Notes: generated from the sequence alone by a model not told the origin. A stretch of DNA of 64,000 nt from Litchfieldella xinjiangensis (GCF_000759345.1 NZ_JPZL01000002.1:434001-498000), one strand, 5' to 3'; positions 1-8,029 are shown, numbered from the stretch's first letter. Numbers and translations are program-made.

Positions 1-1
1 C

Positions 2-226
2 GATGCCCACCTGGAAGGGGTGCGAACGCTAGCCCAGCAGGGATGCTTTCTCAGTGGCGGGGCCATTCTCGACGAGGCAGGCAAGATGATCGGTTCGAAT
101 GCCCATTTTCAGTTTGCCGACCGACAGGCACTCGATGTGTGGCTCGATACCGAGCCCTACATGACCGGGCGCGTCTGGGAACATGTCGATATCAGTGAAG
201 TGAAGCTCTTCGATCCGACCGTGTAA
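2..226 (+). CDS. YciI-like protein, C-terminal part (5' end outside window)
   Basis: The open frame is already running at the window edge and ends at a TAA at 224-226. The visible 74 residues show the YciI/YCII-related (dimeric alpha-beta barrel) pattern: a His-Leu pair (DAHLEGV), then CFLSGGAILDEAGKMIGSNA, then a DTEPYMTGRVWEHVDI stretch like the family's D-P-Y segment. YciI proteins are about 95-100 residues, so only about 20 residues should be missing. The in-frame GTG at 20 lies inside the domain and is not a credible start. Biochemical role unknown. Confidence 0.7.
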   Translation, partial: DAHLEGVRTLAQQGCFLSGGAILDEAGKMIGSNAHFQFADRQALDVWLDTEPYMTGRVWEHVDISEVKLFDPTV

Positions 227-291
227 TAGCGATAGTTGGAGGGGGCGGGGTGCCATGGTATACAGCCTTGGCGCTTTGAGGAGAGACTTGC

Positions 292-1455
292 ATGAAGGCC
301 CAGAATTCGGGCGGTACGAGCCCGTTGCGGCCGATCACGCTGCATTTTTACGACCCGCAGCTGGAACGGGCCTTCCGCCATGCCACATTGCCCCGGGTGC
401 GCGCCCATGGGCGTACGGCCATCCTTGTCGGCATAGTCGTCTACCTGCTGTGCGGATTGCTGGATATCTGGCATGTGCCGGACGCGGCCAGGGCAGGGGT
501 ATGGCAGGCGCGCCTTACGGCGCTGATGGTGCCCACCCTGGTCATGCTGGTGAGCTTCACCGCGCTCTTTCAAAGCCACGCCCAATGGTGGCTCACCAGC
601 GTCAGCCTGGCCGCCGGCCTTGGTCTCATCGCCATCCAGGCCCAGGTGCCACTCGAAAGCTCGGCTTATTACTACCCCGCCATGGTGATGGTGACCTTCT
701 ATACCTACAACTTCATCGGTGTGCGCTTCCCCTACGCGCTGGGCATCGATGCGTTGCTGCTGGTGAGCTACAACCTGATCTTCGGTGGCCTGCTGGACTA
801 CCCTGGACACATCCTCTTTGGGCACAACGTCTTTATCGTCTCGGCCAACCTCATCGGCGGCACCACCGGCTATCTGGCGGAGCGCCAGGGGCGGTTGCTC
901 TACCTGAAGGAGACGCAGCTCGAGGAGGAGCGGCACTATCATCGGCAGCGCTCGCTTCACGACCCGCTGACCGGACTGCCCAATCGCGACTTGTTGTACG
1001 ACCGTATTGACCAGGCGATAGCCAGCAGCCGGCGTTATTCCGGTCTCCATGCCGGCTTTTTCATCGATCTGGATGGCTTTAAACGACTCAACGATCGCCT
1101 GGGCCACAGGGTCGGCGACCAGGTGCTGATCCAGATCGCCGAGCGGCTACGCAACTGCATACGCGACGTGGACACGGTGGCCCGTATCGGCGGCGATGAA
1201 TTCTTCGTGCTGGCGCGTGACTTGGATTCGGAGCACGACGTTCACCGGCTGGCCGACAAGCTTCTTGAATGCATGCGCACGCCGCTGGCCGACCTGCCGG
1301 AACCTACCCAACTGCGGGGAAGTATCGGCATATGCCTGTTCCCGTACCCCGACATGAGCGTGACCGACATCATTCACCGTGCCGATACCGCCATGTACCA
1401 AGTGAAATCGGCACAGAAGGATGGTTATCGTATCGACTCGTTTCAGGCGGAATGA
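292..1455 (+). CDS. Membrane-anchored GGDEF diguanylate cyclase
   Basis: Predicted to make cyclic di-GMP from two GTP at the inner membrane. Residues about 40-200 carry several hydrophobic segments (for example AILVGIVVYLLCGLLDI), a membrane sensor region with no recognised ligand. A short charged helix (about 205-220) leads into a GGDEF domain with DPLTGLPNR at about 224 and GGDEF at 300-304. An RxxD inhibitory site (RDVD) sits five residues before GGDEF, so product feedback is expected. The ATG is preceded by a clear GAGGAG ribosome site. The last 13 bases overlap the end of the convergent CbiX gene. Activity inferred from intact motifs; signal unknown. Confidence 0.9.
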   Translation: MKAQNSGGTSPLRPITLHFYDPQLERAFRHATLPRVRAHGRTAILVGIVVYLLCGLLDIWHVPDAARAGVWQARLTALMVPTLVMLVSFTALFQSHAQWWLTSVSLAAGLGLIAIQAQVPLESSAYYYPAMVMVTFYTYNFIGVRFPYALGIDALLLVSYNLIFGGLLDYPGHILFGHNVFIVSANLIGGTTGYLAERQGRLLYLKETQLEEERHYHRQRSLHDPLTGLPNRDLLYDRIDQAIASSRRYSGLHAGFFIDLDGFKRLNDRLGHRVGDQVLIQIAERLRNCIRDVDTVARIGGDEFFVLARDLDSEHDVHRLADKLLECMRTPLADLPEPTQLRGSIGICLFPYPDMSVTDIIHRADTAMYQVKSAQKDGYRIDSFQAE

Positions 1456-2297
1456 GGCAATTCCAGCAATAGAGGCTCGCCGGCAAGCGCCTGCTGCAGG
1501 CGAGCCTTCAAGATATCCACGATGCCGTCATGCTCGCCGACCAGGCGCGTGGTGGTGATGTCCAGGCCTGGCGACTGCGTCATTGCCTGCTCGCACATCT
1601 CCGCAATATCGCCGCCTTCGCCGGCGTGTCGCCCCGGCGAGAGAAACAGCATGGCCAGGATCACATCACGCTGGGCCAGGGTAGGCGAGGCCAGTAGATC
1701 GACCAGCAGCGGCTCGTTGAAGCGGTAGGCGTCGCCGTCGCGGCGCTCCATGGAAGCAAAGGTGACACAGCCGGCCTCCTCGGCGAGCAGCACGCTCAAT
1801 TGCCCCGCCAGATAGTTACGCACCGCCGTAACCTCGGGAATCGGGCTGCCATGATCGACGAGCACCACTGCAGGCCGCGTCAGCCCTGGCATACGCTCGC
1901 GCACGTTGTCGGCCAGTAGCTGCGCCAGGCGCAGGTCCGGCGTTGCCTGGCTATCGACCAGTGGCAGGGCGACCTTGACCCCGAGCTGCGGATAGCTGGC
2001 TTGTACCTCGGCCAGGCGTTCCGGCAGGTAGCGGGTCAATGCCTGGCTGGGGCCGAAGAAGAACGGCAGGATGATGAGCTCGGTCACGCCTTGTGCGGCG
2101 GCGCGTTCGGCAAGCGGCCCCAGGGTGATGGCCTTGTCGCCGTCGAGCTGTTCAGGGGGGATCTTGTAGGAATGAAGCAGCGAGGCGGCGTCGACCGGTT
2201 CTCCGGTGATTTGGCCCAAGGCCCGTGCCAGACGGCGCAAGTTAAGCGTGGCTTGGGGGCGCAGGGAGCCGTTGTCGACGAGCACGATCTTTCGCAT
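1443..2297 (-). CDS. CbiX/SirB-family sirohydrochlorin chelatase-like protein
   Basis: A 284-residue protein of two CbiX-like halves. The N-terminal half opens with VLVDNGSLRPQAT and the C-terminal half repeats this as VLVDHGSPIPEVT, suggesting internal duplication. CbiX chelatases insert Co(II) or Fe(II) into sirohydrochlorin using histidines. Here the HGS histidine and the later histidine of FLSPGRHAGEGGD occur only in the C-terminal half; the N-terminal half has Asn in place of the first. The C-terminal half is therefore the likely metal site. No siroheme or cobalamin gene is adjacent, so the substrate is uncertain. ATG at 2297 with a GAGG-like site upstream. Confidence 0.8.
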   Translation of the reverse strand: MRKIVLVDNGSLRPQATLNLRRLARALGQITGEPVDAASLLHSYKIPPEQLDGDKAITLGPLAERAAAQGVTELIILPFFFGPSQALTRYLPERLAEVQASYPQLGVKVALPLVDSQATPDLRLAQLLADNVRERMPGLTRPAVVLVDHGSPIPEVTAVRNYLAGQLSVLLAEEAGCVTFASMERRDGDAYRFNEPLLVDLLASPTLAQRDVILAMLFLSPGRHAGEGGDIAEMCEQAMTQSPGLDITTTRLVGEHDGIVDILKARLQQALAGEPLLLELPHSA

Positions 2298-2399
2298 GGA
2301 GGCCTCGAGGCTGGCCAGCGGGGTGTCGCTGGCATGACGTTGGGCCTCATCACACTACCGTAACCGGCATCGGTCAAGAAATGATGAAAACGGCGAGAA

Positions 2400-2444
2400 C
2401 CCTTACCCTCGGCACCCTATGCACAGGATGACCGAGGGTAAGGG
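2400..2444 (-). terminator. Perfect 13-bp stem hairpin downstream of the small gene
   Basis: Arms 2400-2412 and 2432-2444 are exact reverse complements (CCCTTACCCTCGG and partner) with a 19-base loop. It lies between the stop of the 74-residue gene and the start of the CbiX gene, both on the minus strand. The minus-strand sequence after the stem has only a weak T-rich stretch, so terminator function is likely but not certain. Confidence 0.5.
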
Positions 2445-2464
2445 CTCATGCCAAGTACGTCGAA

Positions 2465-2689
2465 TCACTCCTCGTTTACGGCCATGACGCTGATCTCGCC
2501 AGCGCGCACTTCATCCCAGGCCTGGTCCAGGGTGTAGCCCTGGCGGGTATCGATGGCATCGATGACCTCCACGGCATGTTGCAGGGAGTCGCCGCTGGCT
2601 TTCAGAGCGACCACCAGCTTGGCAAGCTCCTGCTTGCTGAAAGTATTGGCAATGGCGTCGGCTTGTTGGGTCAGTTGGATACAGTTCAT
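2465..2689 (-). CDS. Small conserved-looking hypothetical protein (74 aa)
   Basis: A 74-residue acidic soluble protein with no signal peptide or membrane segment and no family I recognise. The ATG at 2687-2689 has a good GAGGAA site seven bases upstream. The sequence reads as a helical protein (FSKQELAKLVVALKASGD, then HAVEVIDAID). A 13-bp hairpin follows its stop. It is divergent from nfsA across a 471-bp gap. Coding is supported by ribosome site, composition and the downstream hairpin; function unknown. Confidence 0.6.
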   Translation of the reverse strand: MNCIQLTQQADAIANTFSKQELAKLVVALKASGDSLQHAVEVIDAIDTRQGYTLDQAWDEVRAGEISVMAVNEE

Positions 2690-3160
2690 GATTCATTCCT
2701 CATGCTAGGTCATCATCCCCCGGGGGAATCCCGTCTTGGGGCGGCCATCTCCGATGGCGTTCTGGTGCCTTAGCTCGCATGCCGGGGCCGGTAAGCACCC
2801 AAGCTGCGCTGTGGCAGGTCATAAGCGTTCCAAGACCTTCATACCTGGCGCCGGGATCGACATACCGCGTGGCGCTCAGGGTGTAGCCGGGTGTGAGACA
2901 GAGAGTCGAGGTAGCGAACCTTGCCTGACACCGTGATTTCACTATGGGGTAGTACGAGGGCTTCCACAAAGCGCCATTAGGTGCATGGCAAGTTGTAGTA
3001 AAACTACAAAACCGAGTTTCTGGACCCGGGCGGGTAGCCGAATTACGGGAGGTTTGCTGCGGTGCCGCAAATCAATGACTTGGCGTGCCCCATGCAAAGC
3101 GTCGTCGAACGAATATAATAAGCAGGTTAACTATCGATACGCATATTTTTTCGAGGCGAC
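2690..3160. other. 471-bp intergenic region without a convincing gene
   Basis: Divergent space between the small hypothetical gene and nfsA. An 89-codon minus-strand frame (2700-2969) exists but its composition is not protein-like and it has no good ribosome site. A 7-bp inverted repeat with 3-base centre (TTGTAGT/ACTACAA, 2993-3009) and a TATAAT at 3114-3119 are the only structured elements I see. The left part is G+C rich and the right part A+T rich, consistent with a promoter on the nfsA side. Confidence 0.5.
3114..3119 (+). promoter_or_regulatory. TATAAT -10 element for nfsA
   Basis: Exact consensus -10 hexamer 42 bases before the nfsA ATG. There is no good -35 at 16-18 bases upstream, as expected if an activator is needed; enterobacterial nfsA is activated by the SoxS/MarA family, but I see no clear marbox here. 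Confidence 0.4.
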
Positions 3161-3892
3161 ATGAATCCCACCATTGAATTGCTGAAATCCCACCGCTCGA
3201 TCCGTAAGTTCACCGACCAGAAGATCCCTCACGAGCTACTGCTCGAGCTGATTCGCGCCGGCCAGGCGGCCGCCACGTCCAGCCATATCCAGGCCTACAC
3301 CGTCATTCACGTCAAGAACCCCGCCAATCGCGAGAAGATCGCCGAACTGGCAGGTGGCCAGGCCTACGTGGCCAACGCATCGGACTTCCTGGTGTTCTGT
3401 GCCGACATGAAGCGCCCCACCGAGGCTTCCGAACGCACCGGCGCCAACGTCGTGCGCGGCATGACCGAACAACTGCTGGTAGCCAGCGTGGATGCGGCGC
3501 TGATGGCCCAGAACGTGGCGATCGCCGCTGAATCCGAGGGGCTCGGCCTGTGCTACATCGGCGGTATCCGCAACAACCCCCAGGCCGTCAGCGACCTGCT
3601 GCAGTTGCCGAAGCACGTCTACCCGGTATTCGGCATGTGCCTCGGCTATCCCGCCGCCGATCCGGACGTCAAACCGCGTCTGCCGGTGGAGGCGATCCTC
3701 AAGGAGGATGTCTACACCGACGACAGCGAACTGGTCGCTGCCTTCGATGACGCCATGCTGACCTATTACGGCAACCGCACGGGTGGCAACAAGGAGACCA
3801 ACTGGTCCAGGAACCTGACCCCACTGTTCGACAGCAAGCTGCGCGCACACATGCGCGAGTTCCTGGTCGAGCGCGGCTTCGAGATGAAGTGA
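3161..3892 (+). CDS. nfsA: Oxygen-insensitive NADPH nitroreductase NfsA-like
   Basis: A 243-residue FMN flavoprotein of the nitroreductase/flavin reductase family, close to the usual NfsA length (about 240). It opens with the typical LLKSHRSIRKFTDQKIP, which binds FMN phosphate through the HRSIR arginines. It continues with QAAATSSHIQAYTVI and GLGLCYIGGIRNNP, and ends with WSRNLTPLF and FLVERGFEMK, both typical of NfsA/FRP. The family reduces nitroaromatics, quinones or chromate by two-electron transfer from NADPH. It is a single gene; the stop is 90 bases before the convergent GntR gene. Physiological substrate unknown. Confidence 0.9.
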   Translation: MNPTIELLKSHRSIRKFTDQKIPHELLLELIRAGQAAATSSHIQAYTVIHVKNPANREKIAELAGGQAYVANASDFLVFCADMKRPTEASERTGANVVRGMTEQLLVASVDAALMAQNVAIAAESEGLGLCYIGGIRNNPQAVSDLLQLPKHVYPVFGMCLGYPAADPDVKPRLPVEAILKEDVYTDDSELVAAFDDAMLTYYGNRTGGNKETNWSRNLTPLFDSKLRAHMREFLVERGFEMK

Positions 3893-3982
3893 GGGGTTCG
3901 TTCCACCTGCTCCCGTTTAAAGACGACGGGGGCAGATAAGGAAAAATGGTTATGGGCTCGGCTGAGCCGCTCTAGCCTCTGC

Positions 3983-4684
3983 CTATTTGATCTTGGCAAG
4001 GGTAGGCGTACTCTTCTCTACGCCTTGAGAGTTATCTTCATGGGCATATTTTACCCAAGTCTTTCCGAGGTGATTCCGCAATTCTCGGCCGATCTGCTCT
4101 GCATCTCTGGCTTCCATAGCAGCCATGATCGCTTCATGCTCGGCCATGGCTACCGACCATTTTTCATTCTTCTGGTTTGATAGATACCGAACACGATATA
4201 GCTGGCGGCTGAGTTTGGCATGGATCTCAATGAGAGATGAGTTACCAGAAAGCAATACGATCCGGTTATGAATGTCCTGATTCAACCGGAAGTAGTTCTG
4301 CCGATCTCGGCGCAGGAATGCGGCTTTCATCTCGAAGTGCAGAGCCTGCAGCTCGGCGATATCGTCTTCGGTAGCTTTAGTACAAGCCAACTCGGCGGCA
4401 GCCTGTTCAAGCACGCTCAATACATACGCTTTTTCCTGAATATCTTCCGGGCTGACATCAGCCACCACAGCCCCTCGATGGGGGGAGATAACGACTAATC
4501 CCTCCGACGCCAGGATTTTAAGCGCTTCTCGCATCGGTGTGCGTGACACCTTCAGCTGATCGGCCAACGTCCGCTCGGGCAACCGCTGGCCAGGTTGGAA
4601 ATGGTCCATGACGATATGTTCGCGCAGGTAGTCCGCCACCTTTTCTACCAGGCCTGCTCGGTTCGTAGACTCAATGTCGTCCAT
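3983..4684 (-). CDS. GntR-family (FCD) repressor of the acid-sugar operon
   Basis: 233 residues from the ATG at 4682-4684: winged helix (about 8-75, with RLPERTLADQLKVSRTPMREAL as recognition region, only part quoted in motif sense) followed by an FCD effector domain. The metal/effector residues expected of FCD proteins are visible in NQDIHNRI and EHEAIMAAMEARD. An upstream in-frame TTG at 4732 would place a TGGCATACCA operator inside the coding region, so the ATG is preferred. The gene is divergent from the SAF-dehydrogenase/TTT/otnK/otnC operon, whose promoter holds a TGGTATACCA palindrome. I infer that it represses that operon and itself, released by a sugar acid. Confidence 0.85.
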   Translation of the reverse strand: MDDIESTNRAGLVEKVADYLREHIVMDHFQPGQRLPERTLADQLKVSRTPMREALKILASEGLVVISPHRGAVVADVSPEDIQEKAYVLSVLEQAAAELACTKATEDDIAELQALHFEMKAAFLRRDRQNYFRLNQDIHNRIVLLSGNSSLIEIHAKLSRQLYRVRYLSNQKNEKWSVAMAEHEAIMAAMEARDAEQIGRELRNHLGKTWVKYAHEDNSQGVEKSTPTLAKIK

Positions 4685-4721
4685 TAGCTCAGTCACAATG
4701 ATCCGAAAGTTAATAAGAGAA

Positions 4722-4731
4722 TGGCATACCA
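4722..4731. promoter_or_regulatory. GntR operator copy in the regulator's own leader
   Basis: TGGCATACCA, one mismatch from the perfect TGGTATACCA palindrome, 38 bases upstream of the regulator's ATG (4684). The position suits autoregulation. Confidence 0.55.
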
Positions 4732-4844
4732 AATAGTTGCTTTCAAATCATTCCTCAAGCTGGCGTAAAAACTAAAGTATTTTAAATACAATCACTTATA
4801 CCTATTCGACGGCCGGTTGAGACCAAAGTCGAAGCGGGTCTTCA

Positions 4845-4874
4845 TTGACCTCAAAAATGGTATACCACTACATT
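4845..4874 (+). promoter_or_regulatory. Promoter of the acid-sugar operon
   Basis: TTGACC (-35, 4845-4850) and TACATT (-10, 4869-4874) separated by 18 bases. The spacer contains the perfect TGGTATACCA palindrome, so a bound repressor would block RNA polymerase. The transcript would have a leader of about 80 bases before the ATG at 4964. Confidence 0.55.
4858..4867. promoter_or_regulatory. Perfect TGGTATACCA operator inside the -35/-10 spacer
   Basis: Ten-base perfect palindrome. TGGTATACCA is the core of UxuR/ExuR-type sites recognised by FCD-subfamily GntR regulators (established for hexuronate regulons). The adjacent divergent FCD regulator is the obvious ligand; this pairing is inferred. 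Confidence 0.65.
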
Positions 4875-4963
4875 GCATCCACACGGTCTCGCTTCGTAAA
4901 TACGCATTTGACGCATCGTAGCCATGACCTTACCGAGGCCGCACCGGGAGGCATCTTCAAGTC

Positions 4964-6403
4964 ATGAATTATCTGCAGCACTTCGATTCTGAGAAAATTA
5001 TTGAGGCATGTGTTGCCGGGGCCGGTGACTTTGGACGCGGTATACTGCGGCAGGCCGGGCAGATGAAAGGTCTGTCCGTGCGCATTGCAGTAGACGTCAA
5101 TGCTGAGTCGGCCGCTCGAGCCCTGCAGCTCTCAGGTGTGCCGGACGATAAAATAATGGTATGCCATGACGAGTCACAGGTGAATGAAGCCTGGAAAAAA
5201 GGGTTCTTTATTGCTTCAGGGAGTCTTGAACTCGTCACTCACTTACCTTTCGACATCGTAGTGGAGTCGACTGGTATACCAGACGTTGGGGCGCGCCACG
5301 CCGAGCTCGCTATCCAGGCCGGTAAGCACGTCGGCATCGCGACGAAGGAGACAGAGTCGGTTGTCGGACCATATCTGACTCGCCTGGCCGAACGCCAAGG
5401 GCGGCTGTTTACACCTCTGGACGGTGATCAGCCTAGTTTGCTGATTGGTCTTGTCACGTGGGCTCAGACACTGGGTTTCGAGGTCGTGGCGGCCGGCAAG
5501 AGCAGCGAATACGACTTTATATGGGATGAGCAGGACGGCGCAGTCTGGTGTAACGGCCAACGCTATCCAGCTCCCGATTTGAAAAACCTATGGGCTCTCG
5601 CTGAAGACCAGGAAGCCGCAACCGTCTCGGCACGCAGTGAGTCGCTTTCAGAGATCCCGCAGATTTCAGTGCCGGATCTCTGCGAGATGACCAACGTCGC
5701 CAACGCCACCGGCCTGATCCCCGACCGGCCAGATTTTCATGCCATGGTGTTGCGCACCCATGAAGTTCCGACCCTGCTCGACCACCAGGAGTTTGGGGGC
5801 GTGCTGCAGGGCAGCGGCCGCTTGGAGGTGTTCAATTGCCTACGTCGACCCGATGAAGTCAGTTTTGCCGGCGGTGTATTTGTCGTCCTGCGCTGTGAGG
5901 ATCAGGAGACTTGGGAATTACTGCGTGGCAAGGGGCATGTGCTTAGCCGTAGTGGTAACAGTGCAATGGTATACCTTCCACGCCATCTGCTGGGACTCGA
6001 AGCGCCGATTTCCATGCTCGATGTTGTGCTGAAGGGACTCCCTTCTGGCGGCGGATCGGCGGTCAAACCCCATGTCGATCTCATTGCTCGCGCCACACAG
6101 GACTTCGCAAGCGGTCAAACGCTGGAAATGAAAGGGCATCATCGCCACATCGAAGGATTAAGGCCTGAAGTCCATGCCGCGGCCCCGCTATCAGCGTCTT
6201 CCCCGGTCCCTTTTTACCTTCTCCCTGGCGCTGAGATTGTTCGACCGGTGGCAGCGGGTCAGCCGATTACGCTCGCCGATATTTCATTGCCCGATTCCCA
6301 CATGCTCCGGCTTCGTCGGGCGCAAGATGCCATGTTCTTCAAGGACGCGGCGCCAACCACGCAATCCCCACATAAGGAGACCCAGTCCACACAGCACCTT
6401 TAA
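4964..6403 (+). CDS. NAD(P)-binding oxidoreductase with C-terminal SAF domain (COG4091-type)
   Basis: A 479-residue protein with an N-terminal Rossmann fold (GAGDFG at about 19-24, VDVNAESAARAL next) and a homoserine-dehydrogenase-like middle (VESTGIPDVGARHAELAIQA, then GIATKETE). A SAF-type tail follows at about 415-455 (FYLLPGAEIVRPVAAGQPIT). Members are labelled predicted homoserine dehydrogenases, but nothing here concerns threonine synthesis. As first gene of a TTT-transporter/OtnK/OtnC operon it most likely oxidises the imported sugar acid or a derivative. It carries three internal copies of the operon's operator. Its DNA is more A+T rich than otnK and otnC. Exact reaction unknown. Confidence 0.75.
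   Translation: MNYLQHFDSEKIIEACVAGAGDFGRGILRQAGQMKGLSVRIAVDVNAESAARALQLSGVPDDKIMVCHDESQVNEAWKKGFFIASGSLELVTHLPFDIVVESTGIPDVGARHAELAIQAGKHVGIATKETESVVGPYLTRLAERQGRLFTPLDGDQPSLLIGLVTWAQTLGFEVVAAGKSSEYDFIWDEQDGAVWCNGQRYPAPDLKNLWALAEDQEAATVSARSESLSEIPQISVPDLCEMTNVANATGLIPDRPDFHAMVLRTHEVPTLLDHQEFGGVLQGSGRLEVFNCLRRPDEVSFAGGVFVVLRCEDQETWELLRGKGHVLSRSGNSAMVYLPRHLLGLEAPISMLDVVLKGLPSGGGSAVKPHVDLIARATQDFASGQTLEMKGHHRHIEGLRPEVHAAAPLSASSPVPFYLLPGAEIVRPVAAGQPITLADISLPDSHMLRLRRAQDAMFFKDAAPTTQSPHKETQSTQHL
5157..5166. promoter_or_regulatory. Internal near-operator TGGTATGCCA
   Basis: Nine of ten positions match the TGGTATACCA palindrome, within codons about 65-68 of the SAF-domain oxidoreductase gene and about 300 bases downstream of the promoter operator. 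Confidence 0.35.
5272..5281. promoter_or_regulatory. Internal perfect operator TGGTATACCA
   Basis: Second exact copy of the palindrome, 414 bases downstream of the promoter copy and inside the first structural gene. I found no other exact copy in the window. Suitable as an auxiliary operator or transcription roadblock. Confidence 0.5.
5967..5976. promoter_or_regulatory. Internal near-operator TGGTATACCT
   Basis: Nine of ten positions match the palindrome, about 1.1 kb downstream of the promoter. Could be chance. Confidence 0.25.
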
Positions 6404-6463
6404 CCTCGTTCGTTCATTAACCGACGTGACGCCCTAGATAACAAAACCTTTTTGGAGAATGCC

Positions 6464-7432
6464 ATGTTCATGAAGCACTCACTCGTAGCGGCAAGCTCTC
6501 TCGGTCTGGCACTGGTGGGATATGCCTCGGCAACCATCGCTAACGAAGCTGCCGAAGACTACCCCACCAAGCCTCTGCAATTCCTGGTCGCGGCTGGCGC
6601 GGGCGGCGGTACCGATAACTTCGCACGTACCGTGAAGCCGATGCTGGAAGAGGTGTTGGATACGCGTGTCACGGTCGTGAATTTACCCGCGGCCTCCGGT
6701 GCCATTGCGCATCAGCGTACTGCGAACAGCGAGCCTGACGGCCATACCCTGGACTTTGCTTCCTCGACCTTGGTGACTTCTCTGGCCGCTGGGCAGAACC
6801 CCACGGGACTGGACGAACTAACCCCGGTCGCTCGGATGCAGTCCGATGTGATGACCTTGATTGTCGACCCTGAAAAGTACCCCGACTTCGAATCGTTCCA
6901 GAAACATGCCGAGGAGAACCCGGGCGAGGTCATTATCGGTGGTACTCACGCGGCCAGTCCCGACCGCATGGCATTCCTGTCATTCAGGGACGCTTCGGGG
7001 CTGGATATCAACTTCATTCCCTACGATGAAGAAGGCAGTGTTTCAGCCAACGTGATGGGCGGAAACATTGATGGCATGTTCGGTGAAATCAGCTCGACCC
7101 TGAGTTATATGGAGTCAGGCGAGATGATGCCTATCCTGGTTTTTGCCGAGGAGCGCCTGGAAAACTTCCCCGATATCCCAACGACGGTTGAGCACGGCTG
7201 GGACCTGACCGATGGCAACGAACGTGGCATCTTCGTCAACGCAGATACGCCTGAAGCCATCTTGGCAAAAATCGAGTCCTCCTTAAAAGAAGTGTACGAC
7301 TCCGATGCCTATCAGGAATACGAAGAGCGCGTAAATCTTCATTATCGTGAAGGCTGGCTGGGCAGTGAAGAATATCGCCTGCAGTTGGAAGAGAACTTGG
7401 AGAACTACAAGCGTCTGCTCGAAGAGAACTGA
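6464..7432 (+). CDS. TTT transporter periplasmic binding protein (TctC family)
   Basis: A 322-residue extracytoplasmic receptor of the tripartite tricarboxylate transporter family. An N-terminal signal peptide (MFMKHSLVAASSLGLALVGY, cleavage near residue 24-28) precedes the typical YPTKPLQFLVAAGAGGGTDN motif. VVNLPAASGAIAHQRTA and ASPDRMAFLSF follow. The ATG at 6464 lies six bases after GGAG; the TTG at 6452 is too early. A 12-bp hairpin just after the stop probably stabilises its message so that it is made in excess over the membrane subunits. Ligand unknown; operon context suggests a C4 sugar acid such as a tetronate. Confidence 0.9.
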   Translation: MFMKHSLVAASSLGLALVGYASATIANEAAEDYPTKPLQFLVAAGAGGGTDNFARTVKPMLEEVLDTRVTVVNLPAASGAIAHQRTANSEPDGHTLDFASSTLVTSLAAGQNPTGLDELTPVARMQSDVMTLIVDPEKYPDFESFQKHAEENPGEVIIGGTHAASPDRMAFLSFRDASGLDINFIPYDEEGSVSANVMGGNIDGMFGEISSTLSYMESGEMMPILVFAEERLENFPDIPTTVEHGWDLTDGNERGIFVNADTPEAILAKIESSLKEVYDSDAYQEYEERVNLHYREGWLGSEEYRLQLEENLENYKRLLEEN

Positions 7433-7456
7433 GGGTTGAATAAGTTTTAACCTGAG

Positions 7457-7487
7457 ATCGGGTTGGCCGAGCATAGGCCAACCCGAT
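7457..7487 (+). terminator. Intercistronic 12-bp hairpin between receptor and permease genes
   Basis: Arms ATCGGGTTGGCC (7457-7468) and GGCCAACCCGAT (7476-7487) are exact reverse complements around a 7-base loop, 24 bases after the receptor gene stop. No strong U tract follows, so partial termination or protection from 3' decay is more likely than full termination. Confidence 0.55.
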
Positions 7488-7543
7488 ATTTCAGAAATCC
7501 ATCTTCGTGTCACTTGATCGGCACATTATCATCGGGCCCGACC

Positions 7544-8029
7544 ATGCAAGCCAAGGTAATGACTTTCTCTGCCGCGATAATACTGCTTGCTATCGTGGCA
7601 CTCATACCCACTCTCCAGCTCCCCAGTGCCGAGGAAGTTTCGACCTTTATCGGCCCACGTTTCTGGCCATTGTGCTTGCTGATCGCCCTATTGGGACTGA
7701 GTAGTTTTCTACTGCTGACGACCTGGCGAAGCAGACACCAAAAAATTGACGAGGGCGAAGAGACTTCTTCTGACGAAGCCAATGGCAAGGCCGGTACAGC
7801 GACACGGACCCTGGCAGCGACGCGTCACTGGTGGCTGATGCTAGGCACCGTTGCCTACACCATGTTGATGCAGGGGATTGGTTTTCTCCTGGCTACCGTC
7901 GTTTTCGCCTTGTTCTGCACCGTGTTATTGGGTGCTCGCCATTGGGGCGCGATCCTTGCAACCGTCGTCGTTGCTGTCGTGCTGATCCAAGGCGTGTTCT
8001 CGTATCTTTTGGGAATTCCCCTGCCCTGA
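7544..8029 (+). CDS. TTT transporter small membrane subunit (TctB family)
   Basis: 161 residues from ATG 7544, with four predicted membrane segments: IILLAIVALIPTL, FWPLCLLIALLGLSSFLLL, the ML..VAYTMLMQGIGFLLATVVF region, and ILATVVVAVVLIQGVFSYLL. A charged cytoplasmic loop rich in E, D and S lies at about 63-83. This matches the DUF1468/TctB layout. The frame is open upstream to 7463, but that region is the intercistronic hairpin, so ATG 7544 is preferred although its ribosome site is poor. The subunit should pair with the large TctA-type subunit encoded 14 bases downstream. Confidence 0.85.
   Translation: MQAKVMTFSAAIILLAIVALIPTLQLPSAEEVSTFIGPRFWPLCLLIALLGLSSFLLLTTWRSRHQKIDEGEETSSDEANGKAGTATRTLAATRHWWLMLGTVAYTMLMQGIGFLLATVVFALFCTVLLGARHWGAILATVVVAVVLIQGVFSYLLGIPLP

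Noticed and set aside
157-1107. 316-codon minus-strand frame
   Set aside because: Fully antisense to the diguanylate cyclase gene, with Gln/Arg/His-rich composition typical of G+C-driven shadow frames.
2700-2969. 89-codon minus-strand frame in the gap before nfsA
   Set aside because: No ribosome site, composition unlike a protein, and it overlaps no known family.
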